A stretch of 64,000 bases of DNA from Gemmatimonadales bacterium (GCA_009838765.1 VXQX01000076.1:1-64000); one strand, 5' to 3'. Shown: positions 40,115 to 49,417, counted from the first letter of the stretch. Notes: a model not told the origin generated them from the sequence alone. Numbers and translations: made by a program.

Positions 40115-42511
40115 CTAGCTGTGGATCTCGGTGAGTGCGTGCGGCTGCGCCCGGCCCTCGAGTTCGGCCAGGATCACGTCCGTCGTCAGCGGGACCCGGC
40201 ACAGGCAACGCCCGTCGAGTGCGTCCGCTATCGCGGAGGTGACCGCGGCCGATCCGGCCCCGACCGGGGGCTCCCCGATCCCCTTGGCGCCGATCGGCGT
40301 CTGCGGATCCGGCTCGCCCGCCGCCGCCCAGTCCATGCTGAGCGGCACGTCGAGGATGCCGGGAGGTCTCGCAGTGTAGAGCCGGTGGGCGAAGGGCACG
40401 CCCCACTTCGGGTCGAACACCCACTTCTGGCTGCGCGCCTGGCCGAAGCCCTGCACGCTGCCGCCGTGGATCTGTGCCGCGAGGCTGCGGGGGTGCACGA
40501 CGATCCCGCAGTCGGCGGATCCGGTGTAGTCGACGATCCGCACGTCGCCGGTCTCGGTGTCGAGTTCGACGACCGCGAAGCCCACGACCCACGACCACGT
40601 CGAGCCCTCGTGCGAGAAGTTGTCCCGCGCCACGCCCATCAGCCCTTGGCCCGCGAGCTGCGTGGCGGAGGCCCGGGTGTAGTCGTTGATGTCCTCCGGC
40701 AACTCCTGGCCGGAGTACTCGCCGCCCATGGCGATGGCGCGCTCCGCGGCCTGCGCGAAGCTCAGCGAGCCACCCGGTCCGGTTACGCGCGCGCCCTCGA
40801 CCCGGTACGCGCTCGCCGAGCCGCCCAGTGCGGCGGCCGCGACCTCCTGCAGCTTGCGCTTCATGTCGAGCGCGGCGGCGTAGTTGGCGCGCGTGTGCGC
40901 GTGGATCGTCTGGCTCCCCGCCTGCACCGAGCTGTACGGATGGTGCTGCGAGCTGTCGCCCCAGATGACCGCGCAGTCGTCCCACTCGAGGCCGAGTTCA
41001 TCCGCGGCGGCCCGCGCCGTGTCCGCCATCGAGTGCGTGCCGAGGTTCCCGATCCCCTGGTGGATGTAGAGCTTCCCGTCCGGACGGATGAGAAGGAGTC
41101 CGTCGAACCCCGACGAACCGCCGACGTACGGGCTCAGCCCGACGCCGACTCCCGTGACCTTCGTCCCGTTCCGCTGTCCGCTGAGCGCCTGCTTCCCGGC
41201 CCAGTCGAACTGTTCCGCGCCCGCCTCGATCGCCTCGCGCACGAAGGCGCTCGTCGTCGTCGCACGCCCCGGCCCGAACTCCGAGTCGTGCGTGGGGGCG
41301 TTGATTTTCCGGATCTCCACCCGGTCGATGCCCAGCTCGCGCGCCGCCTTGTCGACCAGCGGCTCGAGCATGGCGACGATCTGCGCGCCCCCCGGCGCCC
41401 GCTGCGCCGAGCGCGGCGGCGTGTTCGTATAGAGCGTGAGGCCGCGGAAGCGCATCGCGTCGGGCTGGTACATGAGGTCCGTCACGGCGCCCGCGGTGTT
41501 GTAGTCGCCCGACCGTCCGTACGGCCCGTGGTCCTGGATGATGTAGAGGTCGATCCCGGTGATCTTCCCATCGCGCCGGAAGCCCATCTTCGTCCACGCC
41601 TGGAAACCGGGACGTGCGCGACCGATGTAGTTCTCCTCGTAGCGGTTGATCCGCATCATCACCGGCCGCTGGATCTTCCTCGCCAGAAGGGCGGTGACCT
41701 GGTAGATGGGAACGCCGGCGATCTTCGAGCCGAAGCCGCCCCCGCAGTACTGACCCACGAAGACGAGCTCCCCGGGCTCCAGATCGAGTTGGGACGCCAT
41801 CGCCTGGTGCGCGCGCTGCGTGCTCTGCGTCGACCCGTAGAGGTAGCAGCGCCCATCCTCCCAGTACGCCATGGAGCTGCGCGGCTCCATCGGGTGGTGG
41901 GTGAGCGACTGGTGCACGATCGTGTCCTCGAGGACGTAATCGGCCTCCGCGAACGCCGCGTCGAGGTCTCCGTGGTCCCATTCGTCCGTCGGCTCGCCCA
42001 TGGGCAGCCGGCCCTCGGCCTCGGCCGCGTCGAACTCCGTCTGCGGCCACTTCAGGGACACGAGTTCGCGCCCACTATCGCCGAAGCGCATGACGTTGCC
42101 ATCGAGACGCGCGTCCGGGCCGCCGGGCCGCAGGCTGTCGAGGGGGTCGATCGCGAACGGGAGCGGCTCGAGGTCGATATCGATCGCCTCGATCGCGTCC
42201 GCCGCCGTCGTCTCGTCCACCGCCGCCAGCGCGAGGATGGGCTCGCCCACGTACTTCGGCTCATCCGTGAGCGCGGCCTCGCCGGGGGCCTCGGGCTGGT
42301 TGACCTCGCTCGCCCGCAGGATCCCGAGCACGCCGGGCATGGCGAGTGCGCGGCTCGCGTCCACGCTGCGCACGCGGGCGTGCGGCATGGGGCTCAGGAG
42401 GAGCTTGGCGAAGACCATGCCCTCGGCCCTGAAGTCCTCCGCGTACTTTGCCCGTCCCGTGACTTTCGCGCGCAGATCCGGCGGCGAAATGTCCTGTCCG
42501 ATTAGCGCCAT
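40115..42511 (-). CDS. Molybdenum hydroxylase large (molybdopterin) subunit, xanthine/aldehyde dehydrogenase family
   Basis: This 798-residue catalytic subunit binds the molybdenum cofactor and hydroxylates an aldehyde, purine or N-heterocycle. It begins IGQDISPPDLRAKVTGRAKYAEDF, typical of the family. Other blocks are FVGQYCGGGFGSKI, RAPGGAQ and the active-site Glu in GAKGIGEPPVGAGS. The start at 42511 is preceded by GGGAGGACGATC. Substrate cannot be assigned. The order FeS-Mo-FAD differs from the E. coli paoABC order (FeS-FAD-Mo). Confidence 0.92.
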   Translation of the reverse strand: MALIGQDISPPDLRAKVTGRAKYAEDFRAEGMVFAKLLLSPMPHARVRSVDASRALAMPGVLGILRASEVNQPEAPGEAALTDEPKYVGEPILALAAVDETTAADAIEAIDIDLEPLPFAIDPLDSLRPGGPDARLDGNVMRFGDSGRELVSLKWPQTEFDAAEAEGRLPMGEPTDEWDHGDLDAAFAEADYVLEDTIVHQSLTHHPMEPRSSMAYWEDGRCYLYGSTQSTQRAHQAMASQLDLEPGELVFVGQYCGGGFGSKIAGVPIYQVTALLARKIQRPVMMRINRYEENYIGRARPGFQAWTKMGFRRDGKITGIDLYIIQDHGPYGRSGDYNTAGAVTDLMYQPDAMRFRGLTLYTNTPPRSAQRAPGGAQIVAMLEPLVDKAARELGIDRVEIRKINAPTHDSEFGPGRATTTSAFVREAIEAGAEQFDWAGKQALSGQRNGTKVTGVGVGLSPYVGGSSGFDGLLLIRPDGKLYIHQGIGNLGTHSMADTARAAADELGLEWDDCAVIWGDSSQHHPYSSVQAGSQTIHAHTRANYAAALDMKRKLQEVAAAALGGSASAYRVEGARVTGPGGSLSFAQAAERAIAMGGEYSGQELPEDINDYTRASATQLAGQGLMGVARDNFSHEGSTWSWVVGFAVVELDTETGDVRIVDYTGSADCGIVVHPRSLAAQIHGGSVQGFGQARSQKWVFDPKWGVPFAHRLYTARPPGILDVPLSMDWAAAGEPDPQTPIGAKGIGEPPVGAGSAAVTSAIADALDGRCLCRVPLTTDVILAELEGRAQPHALTEIHS

Positions 42512-42524
42512 GATCGTCCTCCCC

Positions 42525-43157
42525 TCACACCATGCGCCGCGCGTACTCGGCGGCACGCATGGCGGAGTTCAGGATTTTGTTGTAGTCCCCGCAGCGGCAG
42601 AGGTTGCCGGAGAGGGCCTCGGCCGCCTCCTCGCGGGTGGGCTCCGGGTTCTCGTTCGTAAGCGCGACCATGCTCATGATGAAGCCGGGCGCGCAGAAGG
42701 CGCACTGGAACCCGCCCTCGTCGATCACCGCCTGCTGCACCGGGTGCAGCGTCCCGTCCGCGCCCTCGAGCCCCTCGATCGACGTCACCGACCGGTCGCG
42801 CACCGCGTTCGTCAGCAGGGAGCACGCGTAGTGCGAGACCCCGTCGATGAGCACCGTACAGGCGCCGCACTCCGCGCGGTCGCACCCGAGCTTCGTGCCG
42901 GTGAGCCCCAGCTTGTAGCGGAGGGTCATGGCCAGCGTCTCCTGCGGCATGACATCCACCGAACGCGACACGCCGTTCACGTTCAGCGAGATCATGCGCG
43001 GCATCGACGCCCGCACCGCCGCGCTCGCCGACAGGCTCCGGGCCCGGAAGAGGTGGCTGGAGGAGGAGACCACCGCGCCGGTCGCGATGACCCCCTTGAT
43101 GAACGTCCTGCGGGAATGACCGGTTGCGGTCTCGGTCGTGATCGCGGCGTCACTCAT
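42525..43157 (-). CDS. Tat-exported 2Fe-2S subunit of the molybdenum hydroxylase
   Basis: This 210-residue protein has a twin-arginine signal (SRRTFIKG, R16-R17) before the two 2Fe-2S domains: CDRAECGACTVLIDG at the plant-ferredoxin cluster and QCAFCAPG plus LCRCGDYNK at the second cluster. In PaoABC-type enzymes the Tat signal on this subunit carries the whole complex to the periplasm. It leads the operon of five genes ending at 37817. A weak promoter (TTGTCT, 16 bases, TAAGGA) lies upstream on the minus strand. Confidence 0.92.
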   Translation of the reverse strand: MSDAAITTETATGHSRRTFIKGVIATGAVVSSSSHLFRARSLSASAAVRASMPRMISLNVNGVSRSVDVMPQETLAMTLRYKLGLTGTKLGCDRAECGACTVLIDGVSHYACSLLTNAVRDRSVTSIEGLEGADGTLHPVQQAVIDEGGFQCAFCAPGFIMSMVALTNENPEPTREEAAEALSGNLCRCGDYNKILNSAMRAAEYARRMV

Positions 43158-43301
43158 GGGCGAACCTCAAGCGGGAGACCTTCTTGCGCGTTTGCGTCGC
43201 GCCCCCCGCGTTCCCGCGGGAGACGCAACGATCCACGGTGAATCCTTACATCGCCCGCCCCCCGAGACAAGACTGCCGGCCGTGCTCCCGGAGGGGGTTG
43301 T

Positions 43302-45431
43302 TTACAGGATCCTGAAGAATCGGGGGTCCACGGAAAGGAGGAGGACCCAGTTCCCCTCGCTGCCGCCGGGCGACGGATCGCCGCGCAGGCCGCGCATGAG
43401 GTCGAGGCGAAGGATGTCGTAAAAGAGTCCGAGGCCGAGGCCGGTCGAGGCACGCAGCCCCTCGCCTCCGCTTACGCCGAAGCGGCGGGCGGCGTTCTCC
43501 CCGGGGCGGCCGAGGCCGGCCCGGCCCACGGCTCCGATGGCGCGCAGCCGCACCCAGGGGGAGGCGACGGCGCGCGACACCTCGGCGCGCCACAGCGCCA
43601 TGCGGTCCCCGCCCCAGCCGCGAAACTCGTAGCCGGGCAGCGTCCCGCGCCCCCCGAGCAGGAAGAGCCGCTGGGCCGGCAGAGCACCGCCCGCGATCCC
43701 GAACTCGATCTCGCTCGCCCAGTTCCACGCACCGCCGGGACTTCCCCGGGCCCGCAGGGCTGCCGTGGCGCGCGTGTAGCCGAAGTCCCCGACGCCGCTC
43801 GCCGCCGCTTCCCCCGCGAGTTCCAGCGTCCAGCGCGCGCCAGGCCCGCTCCGCAGTTCGACCGCCAGACCGGCATCGAGCCCGGCCAGCTCCCCCTCGT
43901 CGACCGGGCGCACGCGGCGCACGGGCCCATCTCCGAACGGTTCGGTCCCGACGACCAGCCCGGCGCTCCGGTGGCGCTCGAACGAGGCGCCGGCGCGCCA
44001 GCGAACGGAACCTCCGCGGCGGGCGATCCCGATCCGTCCGCCGGTCGCCAGGTAGGGGTCCTCGTAGTCCTCTCCCCGGGCGAGGAGGGCGAGCGTCCGC
44101 AGCACCCCCGCGGCCGCGGGCGGCCCCGCGTCGCGGTGAGCCCGAAGCCAGCCATCGACCTCCACATCGACCTCCCCCAGCCCCCGCCGCAGTCCGAGGC
44201 TCGCCTGGGGCCGTGCCTCCCCGAGCGCATGGCCGCCCGCGAACGACACGCGCGTGCGATCATTCGGCCGGTAGGCGACCCCCGCCCCGACGAACAGCCC
44301 CTCGGAGCGCCGGGCCCGGATGGCCCCGGACGCGTTCGGAAACGCAAGCTGCCAGGCTCGGCCCCCGAGCAGAGTCTGCCGCAGCAGGAGGTCGCGCGCG
44401 TCCGCGACCGCCTCTCCCAGATCGCCGTCGGTGCTTCCTTCCTCGAGAGATTCTCCGTAGAGCGGGTCTTCCCATGCATCGAAGCGGGCCAGCTCCTCAT
44501 CGCGAAGGCTGTAGATGAGCGCGCCGGGCCCGAGGCCGAAGGGCGCCTCCTCGTCGAATTCGTAGTCGAGGACGCGGAGGCGGGTCCGGACGAGCGTCTC
44601 GAGCGGGAAATCCAGCCAGGGAAGCGAACGCACGATCTCGATCGCCTGCTCGTCCGGCAGCCAGTAACGGCCCTCCTGCAGGGCCGAGCGCAGGTCGACG
44701 ACGAGCCGCACGATCTGCGGATCCTGATAGGCGGTGGGCGTGAACGTGATCCGCATCCGCACGATGGCCCCCGTCTCCCGCTCGACGAAGAGCGAGCCCG
44801 CGGCGCCCGCGTCCGTCTCCTCCCGCGGACGGACCTCCAGTTCAAAGACCCGGGCGGTTCGGTCGCGGAGCCGGATCTCGAGCGAGTCCGCGAGCCGATA
44901 TTCGTAGAACTCGCGCGCGCCCGCCCCCGCGGGGTGCAGCACGTCCCGGATCTCGTCGCCGCCTCCGATCCGGATCCGATCCGGTAAATTGTCGAGGACG
45001 AGAAAGAGGTGGTCGAGGTGGTAATCGATGGTCGTGGGCAGCCGGAGTTCGTGTCGGCGTCCGACGATCGTCTGCATCGAGCGGTCCGGGCGCTGCCAGC
45101 GCACATCCACCGCGAGCTGGTCCGCCCGGATGACGTGCCGTTCCCCGAGGATGTCGCCAAGGTAGTACACGTGCCCCTGGACGTCGGCGCGAAATCGTTC
45201 CAGGGAGCTGTCGGCCCAGGCGTACCGCCGCGCTTCGATCGCGCGCTCGATGAGCCCGAGCGCCGCCGCGGAGTTCCAGCCATCGGAGACCCCGGCCTGC
45301 GGAGCCGCGGCTGGCGCTGCGGGGATCTCCTGGGCTCCGGTCCCGGACGCGAAGCAGAGCACCGCCACCGCGGTCGCCGCCGCGGCGGACACCCCTCGCC
45401 CGTCAGCCGAAGAGGTCCTCCTGGCCGTCAT
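43302..45431 (-). CDS. Outer-membrane Omp85-like beta-barrel protein with a DUF5686-like N-terminal part
   Basis: This 709-residue protein has a signal peptide (hydrophobic TAVAVLCFASGTGA, cleavage near GAQ), a large N-terminal part and a C-terminal beta barrel ending in ...SVDPRFFRIL. The barrel contains LFLLGGRGTLPGYEF, the typical Omp85/surface-antigen signature, and GLGLFYDILRLDLMRGL near the end. It may handle outer-membrane assembly or secretion, which is inferred from the fold only. It overlaps the upstream RemA-like gene by 29 bp, so the two form an operon. Confidence 0.78.
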   Translation of the reverse strand: MTARRTSSADGRGVSAAAATAVAVLCFASGTGAQEIPAAPAAAPQAGVSDGWNSAAALGLIERAIEARRYAWADSSLERFRADVQGHVYYLGDILGERHVIRADQLAVDVRWQRPDRSMQTIVGRRHELRLPTTIDYHLDHLFLVLDNLPDRIRIGGGDEIRDVLHPAGAGAREFYEYRLADSLEIRLRDRTARVFELEVRPREETDAGAAGSLFVERETGAIVRMRITFTPTAYQDPQIVRLVVDLRSALQEGRYWLPDEQAIEIVRSLPWLDFPLETLVRTRLRVLDYEFDEEAPFGLGPGALIYSLRDEELARFDAWEDPLYGESLEEGSTDGDLGEAVADARDLLLRQTLLGGRAWQLAFPNASGAIRARRSEGLFVGAGVAYRPNDRTRVSFAGGHALGEARPQASLGLRRGLGEVDVEVDGWLRAHRDAGPPAAAGVLRTLALLARGEDYEDPYLATGGRIGIARRGGSVRWRAGASFERHRSAGLVVGTEPFGDGPVRRVRPVDEGELAGLDAGLAVELRSGPGARWTLELAGEAAASGVGDFGYTRATAALRARGSPGGAWNWASEIEFGIAGGALPAQRLFLLGGRGTLPGYEFRGWGGDRMALWRAEVSRAVASPWVRLRAIGAVGRAGLGRPGENAARRFGVSGGEGLRASTGLGLGLFYDILRLDLMRGLRGDPSPGGSEGNWVLLLSVDPRFFRIL

Positions 45432-45786
45432 CGTCCGACTCCATGACGCGCCGGAGTCTGCCGGCCCAGTACTCGACGTCGAAACCCTCTTCGTTCTTCA
45501 GCATCCGCTTGAGCACGGGCGACAGGTCGCGCAGGGCGCCCACGAGGTCCTCGGCGATGGAGCCGGCTTCGGCGACGCGGGCTTCGTCCGGGAGGGATGC
45601 CATGTCCCGGAGGATGGAAGCCTCGGACCGGGACGCCGTGACGGGCTCGGGCCGGCTCGCGACGAAGACCTCCGTCCGCCGGCCGGGTCCCCGATCCTCT
45701 TCGATCGGGAGGAGCCCGACGATCTGGTCGGAGCGCCAGTACTTCGCATACCCGAGGTGGACCATCCGGTCGCGTTTGATCTCCAC
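45403..45786 (-). CDS. RemA/DUF370-like protein
   Basis: This 127-residue protein resembles RemA (DUF370), a DNA-binding regulator of biofilm genes in Bacillus, in the segment MVHLGYAKYWRSDQIVGLLPIEEDRG and then GRRTEVFVASRPEPVTASRSEASIL. A C-terminal acidic helical tail (about 65-127) is extra. GTG at 45786 was chosen for its GGAGG four bases upstream. It is divergent from the HD hydrolase gene. The 194-bp gap between them has a GC-rich hairpin (45912-45931) and no gene. Confidence 0.62.
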   Translation of the reverse strand: MEIKRDRMVHLGYAKYWRSDQIVGLLPIEEDRGPGRRTEVFVASRPEPVTASRSEASILRDMASLPDEARVAEAGSIAEDLVGALRDLSPVLKRMLKNEEGFDVEYWAGRLRRVMESDDDGQEDLFG

Positions 45787-45980
45787 GCCGCCTCCGTTCC
45801 GCCTGCTCGCGCCCCGTGGGAAAAGCCCCTGCTGAAGCCCTGATGGGTCCAAGCTCGCGAACGTCCCATCCGCACCGCAACACCGCCGGATGCTCCAACC
45901 CGCCGCATGCCGCCGGCCACATGCGGCCGGCTCGGTTGATTGGCCGTTGAACGCCGCGCGGAGCATGTTCAGCGACGCCC

Positions 45981-47336
45981 ATGGCCAGAATACGCACCAT
46001 CCGTGATCCCCTGTGGGGGAACGTCCGCGTGGAGGGGGACGCGGCCGAGATTCTCGACGCGCCCCAGTTCCAGCGCCTGCGGCGGGTCAAGCAACTCGGC
46101 TTCGCCCACCTCGTGTATCCAGGCGGCGTGCACAACCGCTTCCTGCACGCCCTCGGCGTCTACCATCTCGTCTCCCGGGCCATCTCCCGCCTCGAGCGCG
46201 ACGGACACCTCGAGGCACTGGATGCGGAGGCCATGGACGAACTGCCGGTCGTTCGCCTCGGCGCCCTCCTCCACGACGTCGGGCACTACGCCTTCTCGCA
46301 TGCGGTGGAGGAACTCGGTCCGAGCGCGATCCCGGGAGACCATGAGGAGATCGCGGCGCGCTTCATGGCGGCGGACCCCATCCGGCGCGTCCTCGAGCGG
46401 CACGGCCCGGATGCGTCCGCCCGCATCGGCGCCCTCATCCGCGGGAAGTCGCGCCACCCGCTGCAGGGGCTGATCTCCGGATCGCTGGACCTCGACAAGA
46501 TCGACTACCTCCGGCGCGACTCCCTCTTCTGCGGCGTGCCGTACGGGGCCGTGGACGTCGACCGCCTCCTTCCCGCGCTCACCGTCGCCCGCGAAGGGGC
46601 CGGACATCCGCTCGAACTCGCGGTCAGCGAGAAGGGACTCAGCGCGCTGGAGACGCTCCTCTTCTCCAAGTACCAGATGTTCCGCAACGTCTACTGGCAC
46701 CACGCCGTGCGCGCCGCGACCCTGACCTTCGTGCGCCTCGTCCAGACGGCGCTCGACAGCGGTCTGCTCGCGTCCGAGGACCTGGCGGGGCCCAGCGACG
46801 AGGAACTGCTGGTGCTCATCGGCCGGCGCATCGAACGGTCGTCGCCGGGCGACCTGGGCTACGATGGCGCGTCCGCCGTCGGCCGGGCGGCGAAGCTGCT
46901 CGGGGCGCTCGTCGACCGGCGTCTCCCGAAGCGGCTCGTGGAGTTGACGGGCGATCAGCTTCCGGACGCGCTGTCGTCGTGGCCCGCGCGGCGCCCGGAC
47001 CTCGTCGCCGCGCTCGAGCGGCGCATGGCCCGCGAGTGGGGGCTCTCCGAGGGGGCGGTGATGCTCGATTACCCGAGCTACCCGGGCATGCTCGAGCTCA
47101 ACCTGCTCCTCGTGCGGAACGACGGCGAAGTCCGCCGGCTCACCGCGCTGGGCGAGCGGGGCCTCATCGACATCCCCCGGCTCGGACGCTCCCTGCACCA
47201 CTCGGCGCGGGTCCTGCGCATCTTCTCCTTCGAGCCTTCCGCTCCGCGCGATCCGAAGCCGGTGCTGGCGCTGATCGAAGCCGCGGAGGCAGAAGTGGAG
47301 ACTCGGCTCGAGTCGGGAGCCGACCTCCCGACCTGA
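45981..47336 (+). CDS. HD-domain phosphohydrolase (dGTPase-like, YwfO family)
   Basis: This 451-residue protein has the HD metal site in order: HNRFLHALGVYHL, then LLHDVGHYAFSHAVE, then a later Asp in GSLDLDKIDYLRRD. It begins IRTIRDPLWGNVRVEGDAAEILD, which is typical of the bacterial HD phosphohydrolases related to SAMHD1 and YwfO. The likely activity is dNTP hydrolysis, but this is not certain. The Shine-Dalgarno is weak. It is followed by 120 bp without a gene before the radical SAM gene. Confidence 0.9.
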   Translation: MARIRTIRDPLWGNVRVEGDAAEILDAPQFQRLRRVKQLGFAHLVYPGGVHNRFLHALGVYHLVSRAISRLERDGHLEALDAEAMDELPVVRLGALLHDVGHYAFSHAVEELGPSAIPGDHEEIAARFMAADPIRRVLERHGPDASARIGALIRGKSRHPLQGLISGSLDLDKIDYLRRDSLFCGVPYGAVDVDRLLPALTVAREGAGHPLELAVSEKGLSALETLLFSKYQMFRNVYWHHAVRAATLTFVRLVQTALDSGLLASEDLAGPSDEELLVLIGRRIERSSPGDLGYDGASAVGRAAKLLGALVDRRLPKRLVELTGDQLPDALSSWPARRPDLVAALERRMAREWGLSEGAVMLDYPSYPGMLELNLLLVRNDGEVRRLTALGERGLIDIPRLGRSLHHSARVLRIFSFEPSAPRDPKPVLALIEAAEAEVETRLESGADLPT

Positions 47337-47456
47337 GGCTGTCCCCCGATTCGTTCGCGCACTGCCCGGCGCACGCGGTAGGATCAACAGCCTGCGGTGA
47401 GAGGTTCAAGGGGAGACGCGCGACGAGAGCGCAGACCACCCGCAAAGGTTTGTCCG

Positions 47457-48458
47457 ATGCCTGGATCGGCGCTGCCGACCGAACCACAGCGAGACATCGC
47501 GAGAGCGCGGAAGATCCACTCGCCCGCGCCCGCGTCGAACGGCGCGGGTCGTCCGGCCGCGGAGGCGCGCGCGGAGGCGCCCCTCGTGCGGCTGGACCAC
47601 CTGGATACGCTCTGGTTCCAGGTCGCCGGGACGATCTGCAACCTCCGCTGCGTCCACTGCTTCATCAGTTGCGCCCCGGACAACGACAGCTTCGAGTTCC
47701 TCTCGCTCGCCGAGGTCGAGGACTGGCTCCGGCGCTCGGAGAAGTGGGGCGTCAAGGAGTACTACTTCACGGGCGGCGAGCCCTTCATGCACCCGGACCT
47801 CCCCGCCATGCTGGAACGGACCCTGGAGCGCGGGCCGGCTTCCGTGCTCACGAACGGGACGCTGCTCCCCGCGCGGGCGCTGAAGCCCATCGCGCGGACC
47901 GCCCGCGCCGCGCGCTATTCGCTCGAAATGCGCGTTTCCCTCGACGGGCCTTCGCCCGGGACGAACGACCCCATCCGCGGCGACGGCACCTTCGACCGCG
48001 CCATGGACGGCGTCCGGAAGCTGCTCGAGGAGGGGTTCCTTCCGATCGTCACCGCCACGCAGGTGTGGGCACCGGAACGGGACGAAGAGGTGCGGCAGGC
48101 GTTCGTAGCCCGGCTTCGGGCGCTCGGGTACGAGAACCCGCGGCTCAAGATCCTCCCATCGCTCCGCATCGGACGCGAGGCGGACCGCGCGCGCCCCTAC
48201 ACGGATGAGGAGCGCGTGACGAAGGCGATGATGGAAGCGTACGACGAGAGTCAGTTGCTCTGCGCGTCGAGCCGGGTGGTGACGAACCGCGGCATCTACG
48301 CCTGTCCCATCCTCATCGAGACGCCGGCGGCGCGCATGGGTTCGACGCTGGAGGAGGCGTCGCGCCCGGTGCGGCTCGACGAGTCCGCGTGCTACACGTG
48401 CTGGCTGCACGGCGCGATCTGCTCCAACTACGGGGGCATCGGGCAGGATGTCTCCTGA
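47457..48458 (+). CDS. Radical SAM protein with C-terminal cysteine cluster
   Basis: This 333-residue enzyme has the radical SAM motif C61xxxC65xxC68 (CNLRCVHCFISC, with an additional Cys72), then YYFTGGEPFMHPDLP and SVLTNGTLLP. A C-terminal group of Cys (ACPILIE and CYTCWLHGAIC) resembles a SPASM-like auxiliary cluster site. Such enzymes modify peptides or small molecules; the substrate is unknown and no precursor peptide is seen. ATG at 47457 was chosen because the preceding sequence is not conserved-looking. Its 3' end overlaps the next gene by 11 bp. Confidence 0.85.
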   Translation: MPGSALPTEPQRDIARARKIHSPAPASNGAGRPAAEARAEAPLVRLDHLDTLWFQVAGTICNLRCVHCFISCAPDNDSFEFLSLAEVEDWLRRSEKWGVKEYYFTGGEPFMHPDLPAMLERTLERGPASVLTNGTLLPARALKPIARTARAARYSLEMRVSLDGPSPGTNDPIRGDGTFDRAMDGVRKLLEEGFLPIVTATQVWAPERDEEVRQAFVARLRALGYENPRLKILPSLRIGREADRARPYTDEERVTKAMMEAYDESQLLCASSRVVTNRGIYACPILIETPAARMGSTLEEASRPVRLDESACYTCWLHGAICSNYGGIGQDVS

Positions 48459-49251
48459 ACCGCGCCGGATCGCCGTCTTCGGCGGTGTCTACAGCAACCA
48501 CCTGGCGCTGGCGGCCGCGATCGAGGACGCCGCCGCCCGCGGGGCGGAAGCGCTCTACTGCCTGGGCGATCTCGGGGCGTTCGGCCCTCACCCGGACCGG
48601 GTCTTTCCCCTCCTCATCGACCACGATGTCCGCGTCCTGCGCGGGAACTACGACGATTCGATCGCGCGCGGCCTCGACGATTGCCAGTGCGGCTACACCG
48701 ACCCGCGCGACAACTACTTCGCCCGGCTCTCGTACCGCTACACCTTCCGGAACACGCACGAGCGGTGGCGCCGCTGGATGGGCCGCCTCCCCGGCGAGAT
48801 CCGCCTGCAGGTGAACGGCACGCGGGTGCTCATGTGCCACGGCAGCCCGCGGCGCATGAACGAATTCCTCTGGGAATCCGCCACCTCGACACAGTTCCTG
48901 GCCTGGCTCGCCGGCGAGTACGAGGCGGACATCGTGCTCGCGACCCATACCGGGATCCCCTGGCAGCGCTCGCTTCCCGGGGGCGGGCTCTTCGCGAACG
49001 TGGGCGTACTGGGCAGGCCCGCGAACGACGGGCGGCCGGAGGTGTGGTACGCACTGCTCGATTTCGGCGCCGTCACGGGGCCGCCGCCGGCCATCGAGTT
49101 CGTTCCCGTGGCCTACGATCACGAGGGCCTCGCAGCCGAGATGCGCGACGAAGAACTGCCGGAGGAGTTCGTGGAGACGATCCTAACGGGTTGGTGGACC
49201 ACCTGCCTCGAAGTCCTCCCGGCCCGCGAACGGGCTCGCGGCCGCTCCTGA
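48448..49251 (+). CDS. Metallophosphoesterase-like protein with a degenerate first metal motif
   Basis: This 267-residue protein has the calcineurin-like fold. Canonical metallophosphoesterases begin with a D-x-H motif (SDIHGN); here the position reads FGGVYSN, so both first-site ligands are missing. The other motifs remain: CLGDLGAFGPHP, VLRGNYDDS, MCHGSP and ATHTG. It therefore may bind only one metal or use other ligands. The ATG overlaps the radical SAM gene by 11 bp, strong evidence that the two function together. A possible role in phosphate removal from a modified product is speculation. Confidence 0.78.
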   Translation: MSPEPRRIAVFGGVYSNHLALAAAIEDAAARGAEALYCLGDLGAFGPHPDRVFPLLIDHDVRVLRGNYDDSIARGLDDCQCGYTDPRDNYFARLSYRYTFRNTHERWRRWMGRLPGEIRLQVNGTRVLMCHGSPRRMNEFLWESATSTQFLAWLAGEYEADIVLATHTGIPWQRSLPGGGLFANVGVLGRPANDGRPEVWYALLDFGAVTGPPPAIEFVPVAYDHEGLAAEMRDEELPEEFVETILTGWWTTCLEVLPARERARGRS

Positions 49252-49289
49252 CGCACCCTCCGGGTCTCGTTCCCGCAGCGACATACGTT

Positions 49290-49318
49290 TTGCGGGGTGG
49301 CCGCTCCGCGTTTAGCTT
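49290..49318 (+). promoter_or_regulatory. Promoter of the sigma factor operon
   Basis: TTGCGG (49290-49295) and TAGCTT (49313-49318) are 17 bases apart, about 100 bp before the start codon. It resembles the exbB promoter in spacing and -10 sequence. Confidence 0.5.
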
Positions 49319-49417
49319 CATTGGAGCGTCGGATGGTCCGTGCGCGACGGAGCCGGAATCGGTAGCTCGGCCCGACAGCCTGGCCGGGTCGGCGTCCCGC
49401 AGAGAGAGGAAGTTGCG

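Noticed and set aside
39731-42505. 924-codon open frame on the plus strand
   Set aside because: It is antisense to the FAD and Mo subunits, which are clearly the real genes.
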